From positions 1 through 64,000 of the forward strand of contig NZ_POTW01000007.1 in NCBI RefSeq assembly GCF_003236295.1: 64,000 nt of DNA. The letters run 5' to 3'. Positions 1-7,102 of this stretch are shown one piece after another. Origin of the DNA: Jiangella anatolica (lineage in GTDB: Bacteria; Actinomycetota; Actinomycetes; Jiangellales; Jiangellaceae). Position 1 is the stretch's first letter; each line of letters starts with the position of its first letter. Made by a program: the position numbers and the translations under genes. The notes under the pieces are model-generated. The model saw only the letters and a list, made by a program, of their open reading frames with translations. It did no database searches and was not told the origin of the DNA.

Positions 1-985
1 AGGTGGGAGGATGCTCGGCGGTGGCCAGAGCATCCTGGTAGGCCTGACGCAGTTGGGCGACCCGGGGGTGCTCGTGCGGTGCCGCGGCCGGGGTGCCGGG
101 CAGCCGGTGCCCCCGCCCGGCCGCGGCAGCGACCTTGACCTGGTAGGCCTCGAAGCGGGCGGCGGCGCGGGCGTGTTCACGCTCCCACCGGGCCCGCGCC
201 ACCGCCAACGGGTCAGCGGCCCTGGGCGCCTTGCCCGCCCGGGCCTTCCCGGCCGGGTCACCGGCCTGGGTGACATACTCCGCTGCCGCGGACCGCTCGG
301 CCTCGTTCTGCTCGCGTTCGGCGTTCTTGCGCCGTTCGATCTCCTCCAACGCTTCGGTGATCCGCTGGGCGCGGCGGGTCCGGTCGGTCAGATCCTCGGG
401 CAACTCGTCCCCGCGGGAGTCCTCACCGAACAGGGCGTCCTCGGCGTCGTCGGTCGCCGCCGCCGTGCCCAGGTACTGCTGGGCAAGCTTGCGCAGATGC
501 TTCTCGGACCGGTTCGCGTCCTTGCTGGCGTTCGCGGCGATCTTGGTGCCGTCGAAGGCCACCGCGCCGAGCCGGACCATCCCCAGTTCCGCGGCCAGCA
601 GCAACGACGCGGTCAACAGCTCTTCCAACGCGGCCTCGTGGTCACGGCGGAACCGGGCCAGCACCGTGTGATCAGGCGTATCGCCGGCGCAGACGATCCG
701 GAACGCCACATCCGTGCCACACAGCCGTTCGATCTGCCGCGACGAGGACACCCCGTGCGCCATCGCATACACGAACAACGTGAGCAGCATGTCCGGGTCG
801 AAACCGCGACGACCCACCGACCCGAGCCTGGCCCTCGCGTGGAACGCGGCCGTGTCCAACCGCTGAACCGCGGCGATCACGAACCACACCAGATGATCAC
901 CCGGGAGCCAGTCCGTCATCGACGGCGGCAACAAAAACGCCTGGTCACGATCCACCGACCGGTACTCCTTCGCCACGACCGCCAC
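1..985 (-). CDS. IS1182 family transposase (C-terminus beyond window edge)
   Basis: An open minus-strand frame runs without a stop from a GTG at 985 to the window edge, giving about 328 residues; IS1182 transposases are usually near 500. An in-frame stop at 1001-1003 bounds the start. The N-terminal DUF772-type region is recognisable: GDHLVW near residue 29, a GRRGFDPDMLL segment, the SSRQIERLC segment and PDHTVLARFRR. The DGTKIAANAS motif follows, with D145 as the first likely catalytic Asp of the DDE core. A charged Glu/Arg/Ala-rich helical segment comes next, as in relatives. The reverse strand is also open over this stretch, but only the minus-strand frame has family features. It is probably intact, since no frameshift is visible in this part. 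Confidence 0.9.
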   Translation of the reverse strand, partial: MAVVAKEYRSVDRDQAFLLPPSMTDWLPGDHLVWFVIAAVQRLDTAAFHARARLGSVGRRGFDPDMLLTLFVYAMAHGVSSSRQIERLCGTDVAFRIVCAGDTPDHTVLARFRRDHEAALEELLTASLLLAAELGMVRLGAVAFDGTKIAANASKDANRSEKHLRKLAQQYLGTAAATDDAEDALFGEDSRGDELPEDLTDRTRRAQRITEALEEIERRKNAEREQNEAERSAAAEYVTQAGDPAGKARAGKAPRAADPLAVARARWEREHARAAARFEAYQVKVAAAAGRGHRLPGTPAAAPHEHPRVAQLRQAYQDALATAEHPPT

Positions 986-1105
986 CCTCTCAAACCACGA
1001 TCAACCAGGCCAGACGCCACACCGAGCCAAAACGCAACAGGCTCCAGGACACCCCGTTTGTTTGATGATCATGGGCCGGGCCTGGACGACGTAGCGTTGG
1101 GTGCC
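1..1105 (-). mobile_element. IS1182-family insertion sequence, right-hand part
   Basis: The block consists of the transposase gene plus about 100 bp of leader. It ends against an epoxide hydrolase gene that lacks its first part, so the element probably inserted into that gene. The other end is outside the window, so terminal inverted repeats and a target duplication cannot be compared. The boundary near 1085-1118 is inferred only from where hydrolase homology resumes. Confidence 0.65.
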
Positions 1106-1978
1106 ATGACGACGACGCCGGCCTCGTGGCGACACCAGTTGCCCGTGCTGGCCGCCGCGGGCTACCGGGCGGTGGCGATCGACGTGCTGGGGTATGGGCG
1201 CTCGTCGCGGCCGGCGGAGGTGGCCGCGTACCGGATCGGCGAGCTCGTCGAGGACAGCGTCGCGGTGGTCGAGGCGCTCGGCGGGGCGCCGGCGGTGATC
1301 GCCGGGCACGACTGGGGCGCGGTGATCGCGGCCAACTCCGCGCTGGTGCGGCCGGACGTGTTCCGCGCGGTCGCACTGCTCAGCATCCCGTACGCGCCGA
1401 CCGGCGCAGGCCCGCGGCCCACCGACATGTACGCGCGGATGACCCCACCCGGCCACGAGTTCTACGTCACCTACTTCCAGCAGCCGGGCCGGGCCGAGGC
1501 CGAGATCGAGCCGGACGTCCGCGGCTGGCTGCTCGGCTTCTACGCATCGCTGTCCGCCGACACGATGGGCGGCCCGGACCGGCCCTCGCCGTTGATTGTG
1601 CCGGCCGGCCACGCGATGCGCGAGCGGTTCGCCGGCGGCCTGCCCGGCTGGCTCAGCGAGGCCGACCTCGACGTCTACGCCGCGGAGTTCGAGCGGACCG
1701 GGCTGACCGGCGCGCTGAACCGCTACCGCAACATCGACGTCGACTGGGCCGATCTCGCCGCTCACGCCGCAACGCCGATCGCCCAGCCGTCCCTGTTCAT
1801 CGGCGGCGCGCTCGATCCCAGCGTGGCGGGGCTGGCCGCCGCGATCGACGCGTTCCCCAACACGTTGCCCGGGCTGCGCGGCTCGCACCTGCTCGAGGGA
1901 GCCGGTCACTGGATCCAGCAGGAACGCGCCGACGAGGTCAACGCGCTGCTGACCGGCTGGCTCGCGGGGCTGCCCTGA
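1106..1978 (+). pseudogene. N-terminally truncated alpha/beta-hydrolase (epoxide hydrolase family)
   Basis: From SWRHQLPVLAAAGYRAV onward this is a typical soluble epoxide hydrolase: GHDWGAVIA carries the nucleophilic Asp, FYVTYFQQPG and NRYRNIDVDW carry the lid tyrosines, GGALDPSV the acid and GAGHWIQQERADEV the catalytic His. The expected first 30-40 residues with the HGxP oxyanion motif and first strands are absent. The sequence there is IS1182-flanking DNA, and the ATG at 1106 gives only a short foreign leader (MTTTPA). I infer insertional truncation, so the product is probably inactive. The stop is 1 bp from the ATG of the downstream sigma factor, so the two genes were probably co-transcribed. 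Confidence 0.8.
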
Positions 1979-1979
1979 C

Positions 1980-3206
1980 ATGAGCGACGACGGCGACGCG
2001 GTCAGCCGCGCGTACCGCGAGGAGTGGGCCCGGGTGGTGGCGGCGCTGGCCCGGCGGTTCGGCGATCTGGACGTGGCCGAGGAGGCGGCGGCCGAGGCGT
2101 TCGCGATCGCCGTCGAGCGCTGGCCGGCCGACGGGGTGCCGGCGAATCCCGGCGGCTGGCTGACCACGACCGCGACCCGCCGGGCGATCGACCGGATCCG
2201 GCGCGAGAGCAAGCGCGAGGACAAGCACCAGGAGGCGCTGCTGGTGCACGACGACGGGCCGGCCGAGCCGCTCGGCGTCATCGACGACGACCGGCTGCGG
2301 CTGGTCTTCACCTGCTGCCATCCGGCGCTGGCGATGCCGGCCCGCGTGGCGCTGACGCTGCGCCTGGTCGGCGGCCTGACGGTGCCGGAGATCGCCCGCG
2401 CGTTCCTGGAGAAGGACACGGCGGTGGGTCAGCGGATCTCCCGGGCGAAGGCCAAGATCGCCGCGGCGCGCATCCCGTACCGGGTGCCGTCGGCCGCGGA
2501 CCTGCCGGAGCGGGTGTCCGGCGTGCTGGCCGTGCTGTACCTCGTCTTCAACGAGGGCTACCTGGCCACCGGCCCGGACGCCGACCCGGTCCGTCCCGGC
2601 CTGACGGGCGAGGCGATCCGGCTCACCCGGCTGGTCCGGACGCTGCTGCCCGCCGACGGCGAGGTGGCCGGGCTGCTGGCGCTGATGCTGCTGACCGAGG
2701 CCCGCCGGCCGGCCCGCGTCGCGGCGAACGGCGAGCTGGTCCGGCTGGACGAGCAGGACCGCGCCGGCTGGGACGCGGAGCTGGTCGCCGAGGGGCACCG
2801 GCTGGTGCGCGAGCGGCTGGCCAGCGGGGAGGCGCCGGGACGGTACCAGGTGCTGGCCGCGATCAACGCCGTGCACACGTCGGCCCGCGAGTTCCGCGAC
2901 ACCGACTGGTCGCAGATCGTCGCGCTCTACGACCAGCTGGCCCGCCTCGACCCGTCGCCCATCGTCGCGCTCAACCGGGCGATCGCGCTGGCCGAGCTGG
3001 ACGGCGCGGACGTCGGCCTGGCCGCCGTCGACCGGCTCGGCGAGGCGCTGGCCGGTTACCACGCCTACCACGCCGCGCGCGCCGACCTGCTGCGCCGGCT
3101 GGATCGCCGGTCGGAGGCACGGGCGGCCTACGACCGGGCCATCGAGCTGGCCGGCAACACGGCCGAGACCGCCTATCTGGCCCGCCGCCGCGACGAGCTG
3201 GCGTAG
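1980..3206 (+). CDS. ECF RNA polymerase sigma factor, ECF42-like with C-terminal TPR region
   Basis: The 408-residue protein has a sigma-70 region 2 at about residues 10-75 (EEAAAEAFAIAVERWP, then NPGGWLTTTATRRAIDRIRRE) and a region 4 helix-turn-helix near 115-155 (LTLRLVGGLTVPEIARAFL). A long C-terminal DUF6596/TPR-like half follows, from FNEGYLATGPDADPVRPGL onward, ending in helical repeats (ALNRAIALAELDGADVGL). This length and tail are characteristic of the ECF42 group, which lacks a classical anti-sigma factor and uses its own C-terminus. ECF42 genes often adjoin YCII/DGPF genes; here the partner is a broken hydrolase. The ATG sits 1 bp after the hydrolase stop, implying translational coupling, so the upstream IS may change its expression. 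Confidence 0.9.
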   Translation: MSDDGDAVSRAYREEWARVVAALARRFGDLDVAEEAAAEAFAIAVERWPADGVPANPGGWLTTTATRRAIDRIRRESKREDKHQEALLVHDDGPAEPLGVIDDDRLRLVFTCCHPALAMPARVALTLRLVGGLTVPEIARAFLEKDTAVGQRISRAKAKIAAARIPYRVPSAADLPERVSGVLAVLYLVFNEGYLATGPDADPVRPGLTGEAIRLTRLVRTLLPADGEVAGLLALMLLTEARRPARVAANGELVRLDEQDRAGWDAELVAEGHRLVRERLASGEAPGRYQVLAAINAVHTSAREFRDTDWSQIVALYDQLARLDPSPIVALNRAIALAELDGADVGLAAVDRLGEALAGYHAYHAARADLLRRLDRRSEARAAYDRAIELAGNTAETAYLARRRDELA

Positions 3207-3607
3207 CGTCCGTCGACGGCGGCGAAGAACTCGGCGCGGACGGCCGGGTCGGTGCGCAGAGAGCCGGTCATCGCCGTCGTCCGCGTCCTGATGCCGGGCC
3301 GCCCGCCCGGGCCCGGGTGCGCGGCGTCGACCACCACGCCGACGCCGCGCGGCAGCAACCGCAGCTCCAGCAGGTCCGCGATCTGTCGGGTGAGCCGCTC
3401 CTGCAGCCGGGCCGGGCCGGCGTAGTGCTCGACGACCCGGGCGAACTTCGACAGGCCGACGATCCGCTCGCCGGGCAGGTAGCCGACGTGGGCGACGCCG
3501 CTGAACATCGGCGAGCGGAACGTGATGTGGTGGACCAGGACAAGCTCGTCGTAGCCGGCGTCGTTGTGGAACGTCGTCAGCTCGAACGCGAGCGGGTCCG
3601 TCGTCAA
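3173..3607 (-). pseudogene. GTP cyclohydrolase I-like remnant lacking zinc ligands
   Basis: The frame matches the C-terminal two thirds of GTP cyclohydrolase I: FHNDAGYDELVLV, then GVAHVGYLPGERIVGLSKFARVVE, RLTRQIADLLE, LLPRGVGVVVDAAHP and TGSLRTDPAVRAEFF. About 60 N-terminal residues are missing. The canonical CEHHLLPF zinc and active-site segment has been replaced by the shorter SPMF, and the later Cys-Met ligand site after AAHP reads GPGG. No cysteine remains at either zinc position. A TTG at 3607 overlaps the stop of the DoxX gene as TTGA, so translation from coupling is possible. The 3' end overlaps the convergent sigma factor gene by 34 bp. It could be a decayed folE paralogue or a non-catalytic derivative. 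Confidence 0.6.
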
Positions 3608-4023
3608 CTGACGTCCCGGCGGCCCCGCGCCCCGGCCAGCTGGGCCAGCGCGAGCGCGCCGACGAGCAGGCCGAAGTCGCGCAGCGCGATGTCGTAGTAG
3701 TCCGGGATGGTCAGCAGGTTCACGATGATGCCGGCCAGCCACAGAGCGACGACATACGCGCCGATGCGCGGCGCCAGCGCGACGAGCAGGCCCGCGGCGA
3801 TCTCGATCACCCCGACGATCATCATTGCGTCGTCCGCGCTGCCCGGGACGATGTCGTTGATCCAGGGCGCGAGGTAGATCGGCCAGTCGACCAGCCAGTT
3901 CGTGAACTTGTCCAGGCCGAACAGGATCGGTGCGACGGTGAAGACCGTGCGCAGCAGGAGGAAGGCGCGGCCCGCGGGCGTGCTCCACGTCCGGGCGGGT
4001 GCGGTACCGCTGGTCTGAGACAT
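3604..4023 (-). CDS. DoxX family membrane protein
   Basis: The 139-residue protein has four hydrophobic segments at about residues 20-40, 65-87, 90-110 and 115-132, and the DoxX-like motif FGLDKFTNWLVDW near the first helix. DoxX proteins are small inner-membrane proteins; some act with redox partners, but the role of this one is unknown. The ATG at 4023 has a good AAGGAG ribosome site. That site overlaps the left arm of an inverted repeat shared with the divergent regulator at 4118, which suggests direct repression by that regulator. The GTP cyclohydrolase remnant follows with a 4-bp overlap. Confidence 0.85.
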   Translation of the reverse strand: MSQTSGTAPARTWSTPAGRAFLLLRTVFTVAPILFGLDKFTNWLVDWPIYLAPWINDIVPGSADDAMMIVGVIEIAAGLLVALAPRIGAYVVALWLAGIIVNLLTIPDYYDIALRDFGLLVGALALAQLAGARGRRDVS

Positions 4024-4034
4024 CGTCGGCTCTC

Positions 4035-4066
4035 CTTCTAACGGATGGATTTCTTCACGTTAGAAG
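4035..4066. promoter_or_regulatory. Perfect inverted repeat, likely operator between doxX-like gene and ArsR-like regulator
   Basis: CTTCTAACG at 4035-4043 is repeated as CGTTAGAAG at 4058-4066 with a 14-nt spacer. It lies in the 94-bp divergent intergenic region, overlaps the ribosome site of the DoxX gene and is 52 bp upstream of the regulator start. A dimeric winged-helix protein would bind such a site, and the adjacent regulator is the obvious candidate. Confidence 0.6.
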
Positions 4067-4117
4067 CCCGAGGGTCTATCGTCAAGATGTCCGTCCGATA
4101 CGACCGAAGGATCGTCC

Positions 4118-4834
4118 GTGACCGAGTTCGAGGACAGCCTCGCCGGCATCGGCGCGCTCGTCGACGAGACCCGGCGCGAGCTCTACCGGTACGTCTGCGC
4201 CCAGCCCGGCCCCGTCGGCCGCGACCAGGCCGCGGCCGCGCTCGATCTGCCGCACCACCAGGTCAAGTTCCACCTGGACCGGCTCGAGGAGGCGGGGCTG
4301 CTGCGGGCCGAGTACGCCCGGCTGACCGGGCGCACCGGCCCCGGCGCCGGGCGGCCGGCCAAGCTCTACCGGCGCGCGGAGACGCAGCTCGCGGTGTCGC
4401 TGCCGGACCGGCGCTACGAGCTGGCCGCCGAGCTGATGGCGCAGGCGATCAGCCGCTCGACGTCCACCGGCGCCCCCGTCGACGCCGAGCTGGCGCAGGC
4501 CGCCCGCGAGCACGGCCGCCGGCTGGCCGCGTCCGTGCCGGCGCCCGCGGCCGACCCGGCCGGCCCGGACAGCGCGCTGGACGCCGCGGCCGAGACACTG
4601 GCGCGGCACGGGTACGAGCCGCGCCGCCAGGACCACACCGTCGTGCTGGCCAACTGCCCGTTCCACCGGCTGGCCCGCACCCACACCGCGCTGGTCTGCG
4701 GCATGAACCACGCGCTGCTCGGCGCGCTGTCCGAGGCGCTCGCCCCCGGCACCCTCCACGCCCAGCTCGACCCCGCCGAGGGCCGCTGCTGCGTCGTGCT
4801 GACGGCGAGCGGTCAGCCGCGCAGTGGCGCGTGA
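4118..4834 (+). CDS. Winged-helix transcriptional regulator (ArsR/SufR-like) with C-terminal cysteines
   Basis: GTG start preceded by GAAGGA. The N-terminal 75 residues form an ArsR-type winged helix (ETRRELYRYVCAQPGPVGRDQAAAALDLPHHQVKFHLDRLEEAGLL is its core). A Gly/Pro hinge with GRPAKLY follows, as in SufR-type regulators. The C-terminal domain holds C180 (NCPFH), C194 (VCGMNHALL) and C224-C225, a pattern that resembles metal- or Fe-S-sensing regulators of this class; the ligand is unknown. It is divergent from the DoxX gene over an inverted repeat, so it probably autoregulates and controls doxX. Its 3' end overlaps the convergent epimerase gene by 22 bp. Confidence 0.8.
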   Translation: MTEFEDSLAGIGALVDETRRELYRYVCAQPGPVGRDQAAAALDLPHHQVKFHLDRLEEAGLLRAEYARLTGRTGPGAGRPAKLYRRAETQLAVSLPDRRYELAAELMAQAISRSTSTGAPVDAELAQAAREHGRRLAASVPAPAADPAGPDSALDAAAETLARHGYEPRRQDHTVVLANCPFHRLARTHTALVCGMNHALLGALSEALAPGTLHAQLDPAEGRCCVVLTASGQPRSGA

Positions 4835-5847
4835 GCGAACTCGGCGACGCCGGCTGAGAAGGGAACCCGGGCGCGGAAGCCGAGGACCTCGGCGGCGCGG
4901 GCGGGCGAGGCGACGACGTGGCGGACGTCGCCGAGGCGGTAGTCGCCGGTGACGACGGGACGGGGCGCGCCGGGGCCGAACGCCGCGCACAGGGCGGTGG
5001 CCAGGTCGAGGACGGTGTGCGGCTCGCCGCTGGCGACGTTCAGCGCACCGCTCCAGGCCGACCCCAAGGCCAGGACGTTCGCGGCGGCGACGTCGGCGAC
5101 GTGGACGAAGTCGCGGAGCTGGCCGCCGTCCTCGAAGACGCGGGGCGCGTCGCCGCGGGCCACGGCGCTGCGGAAGATGCTGGCCACGCCGGCGTACGGA
5201 GTGTCGCGCGGCATCCGCGGCCCGTACACGTTGTGGTAGCGCAGCGCGCACACGGCGGCGCCGGTCTCGCGGCCGTAGACGAACGCCAGCTGCTCGGTGT
5301 GCAGCTTCGTCGCGGCGTAGACGTTGCGCGGATCCGGCGGCGTATCCTCGTCGACGCGGTCCCAGGCCAGCGCCGCGCCGCAGCGCGGGCAGGGCGGCTC
5401 GAACCGGCCCGCGTCGAGGTCGGCGACGGCGCGCGGACCGGGCGCGACCGGGCCGTGCACGTCACACCGGTACCGGCCCTCGCCGTAGACCACCATCGAC
5501 GACGCGACCACGAGGCGCCCGGCGAACCGGCGCCGCCAGAGCGCGCGCAGCAGCACGGCGGTGCCGAGGTCGTTGTCGGACACGTAGTCCGCGACGTCGC
5601 CGAGGTCGACGCCCAGGCCGACCCGGGCCGCCTGGTGACAGACTGCGTCGACGTCGCTCACGGCGTGCGCGACGGCGTCGGCGTCGCGCAGGTCGGCGAC
5701 CCGCAGGTCGACACCGGACGGTAGTGGCGGTGGCGAGTCGTGCGCGACCAGCGAGTCCAGCACGACGACGTCCGCGCCGGCCGCCACGAGCTGCTCGGCG
5801 ACGTGCCCGCCGATGAACCCGGCGCCGCCGGTCACCAGCACCTTCAC
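4813..5847 (-). CDS. NAD-dependent epimerase/dehydratase (extended SDR) with zinc-ribbon-like insertion
   Basis: The 344-residue protein begins with the Rossmann glycine motif TGGAGFIG (residues 6-13). It has the SSMVVYG strand and the catalytic Y177-x3-K181 pair in NVYAATKLHTE, followed by RYHNVYGPRMPRDTPYAG and VFEDGGQLRDFVHVADVA, as in nucleotide-sugar epimerases. Residues 128-156 contain C128, H131 and a CPRC at 153-156, which looks like a zinc-binding insertion ahead of the catalytic tyrosine. The GTG start has a GAGGAGG ribosome site 10 bp after the upstream membrane-protein stop, so this is the last gene of the response regulator-kinase-membrane protein operon. The likely substrate is an NDP-sugar; the exact reaction is not predictable. 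Confidence 0.85.
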   Translation of the reverse strand: MKVLVTGGAGFIGGHVAEQLVAAGADVVVLDSLVAHDSPPPLPSGVDLRVADLRDADAVAHAVSDVDAVCHQAARVGLGVDLGDVADYVSDNDLGTAVLLRALWRRRFAGRLVVASSMVVYGEGRYRCDVHGPVAPGPRAVADLDAGRFEPPCPRCGAALAWDRVDEDTPPDPRNVYAATKLHTEQLAFVYGRETGAAVCALRYHNVYGPRMPRDTPYAGVASIFRSAVARGDAPRVFEDGGQLRDFVHVADVAAANVLALGSAWSGALNVASGEPHTVLDLATALCAAFGPGAPRPVVTGDYRLGDVRHVVASPARAAEVLGFRARVPFSAGVAEFAHAPLRG

Positions 5848-5857
5848 GAGAGCCTCC

Positions 5858-7102
5858 TCACCAGGGCGAGCGCAACAGGGCCTGCAGGACGACGGCGACG
5901 CCGGCCTGCACCGCGAGCCACCGCCGCGACGGCGCCAGCGCGGCGCCGGCCAGCAGGACGAGCGGCAGGAACGGCTGCCAGATCCGTTCGGTCTCCGCCT
6001 TCGACAGCCCGGACAGGTCCGCGACGATCACGGCGGCCAGCCCGGCGCCGACGACCAGCCAGGCCCGCCGGTCGCGCAGGCGGGCCAGGCCGGCGGCGGT
6101 CGCGGGCCCCGTGGCCAGCGCGAACACCGCCAGGTTGGCCAGCAGGAAGTACGCGTACGGCCGCTCGGCGCCGACGCCCGCGTAGTACTGGACCCGGGTC
6201 GCCGCCAGGCCGTCGAGCCACCAGAAGCCCAAAAGCAGCGGCAGCGCGACGACGACGGCGCCGGCACCGGCCGCGACGGCGAGCGTGGCCCACCGCCGCC
6301 GCCACACCGCGACGGCGGCGAGAGGCACCGCCAGCAGGGCGAGACCGTAGCTGAACAGCAGCGACATCCCGAACACGGCACCGCCCGCGGCGGCCATCGC
6401 CCAGCGCCGATCCGCGGCCAGGACGACGAGCGCGACGCCGGTGAGCGCCAGCCCGCCGAAGATCACGTCGGCGTTCGTGTGCCAGACCGCGGCGGGCGCC
6501 AGCACGACGAACGGCGCCGCGGCGCGCGCGAACCGCTCGGACACGACGTCGCGGGCGATCGCCAGGACCGCCACGGCGGCCGCCGCGACACCGGCCATCG
6601 CCAGCGCCGTCTCCCAGCCCGGCCCGGACAGCCCGATCCGCGACGACGCCCACAGCGTCAGCACGAGCCCCGGCGGGTGCGCCTGCAGATGGACGGGGAC
6701 GGCGTCCTGGTGCTCGACGTACGTGCGCAGGAACGCCGCCGGCCCGCCGCGTTCGTCGACCAGCCCGATGTGGCGACCGTAGGCCTGCCCGATGTCGGCG
6801 AACCCGTGTGACCCGTCGGCGACGGCCAGCGCCAGGCTCCACGCCACGGCCGTCACCGCCACCAGCCCGAGCACCCGCCGCCACGGCCACCGCGCCGCGA
6901 GCACCGGCAGGGCCAGCGCGGCCGCCGCGCCGACGGCCACCGCCCCACCCACCCGCCAGACCGGGACGAGGTCCCACCGTCCGTACAGCGGCATCGCGCC
7001 CAGGTGCAGGTCGCCGGCCGGGAGCGTCCGCCCCCAGACCCACGCGGCGACGAGCAGCAGCGACCAGCCGCCGAGCGCGACCGGGACGGCCGGGATCCTC
7101 AC
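5858..7102 (-). CDS. Polytopic membrane protein, possible GT-C-type glycosyltransferase
   Basis: This protein of about 414 residues has roughly ten transmembrane helices. After the first helix there is a non-membrane region, and a loop contains VHLQAHPPGLVLTLWASS, a HPPG-type motif seen in several dolichol-phosphate-mannose-like or GT39/GT87-like membrane proteins. The GTG at 7102 overlaps the stop of the histidine kinase as GTGA; that overlap decides the start. I cannot assign a family with certainty. The neighbouring epimerase and the GT and transferase genes across the divergent promoter make a role in glycan or glycolipid assembly plausible. Confidence 0.7.
   Translation of the reverse strand: MRIPAVPVALGGWSLLLVAAWVWGRTLPAGDLHLGAMPLYGRWDLVPVWRVGGAVAVGAAAALALPVLAARWPWRRVLGLVAVTAVAWSLALAVADGSHGFADIGQAYGRHIGLVDERGGPAAFLRTYVEHQDAVPVHLQAHPPGLVLTLWASSRIGLSGPGWETALAMAGVAAAAVAVLAIARDVVSERFARAAAPFVVLAPAAVWHTNADVIFGGLALTGVALVVLAADRRWAMAAAGGAVFGMSLLFSYGLALLAVPLAAVAVWRRRWATLAVAAGAGAVVVALPLLLGFWWLDGLAATRVQYYAGVGAERPYAYFLLANLAVFALATGPATAAGLARLRDRRAWLVVGAGLAAVIVADLSGLSKAETERIWQPFLPLVLLAGAALAPSRRWLAVQAGVAVVLQALLRSPW

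Noticed and set aside
11-1978. A 655-codon open frame on the plus strand running through the IS into the hydrolase
   Set aside because: The part before 1106 is the exact antisense register of the transposase and has no family features; it is open only because of high GC content.
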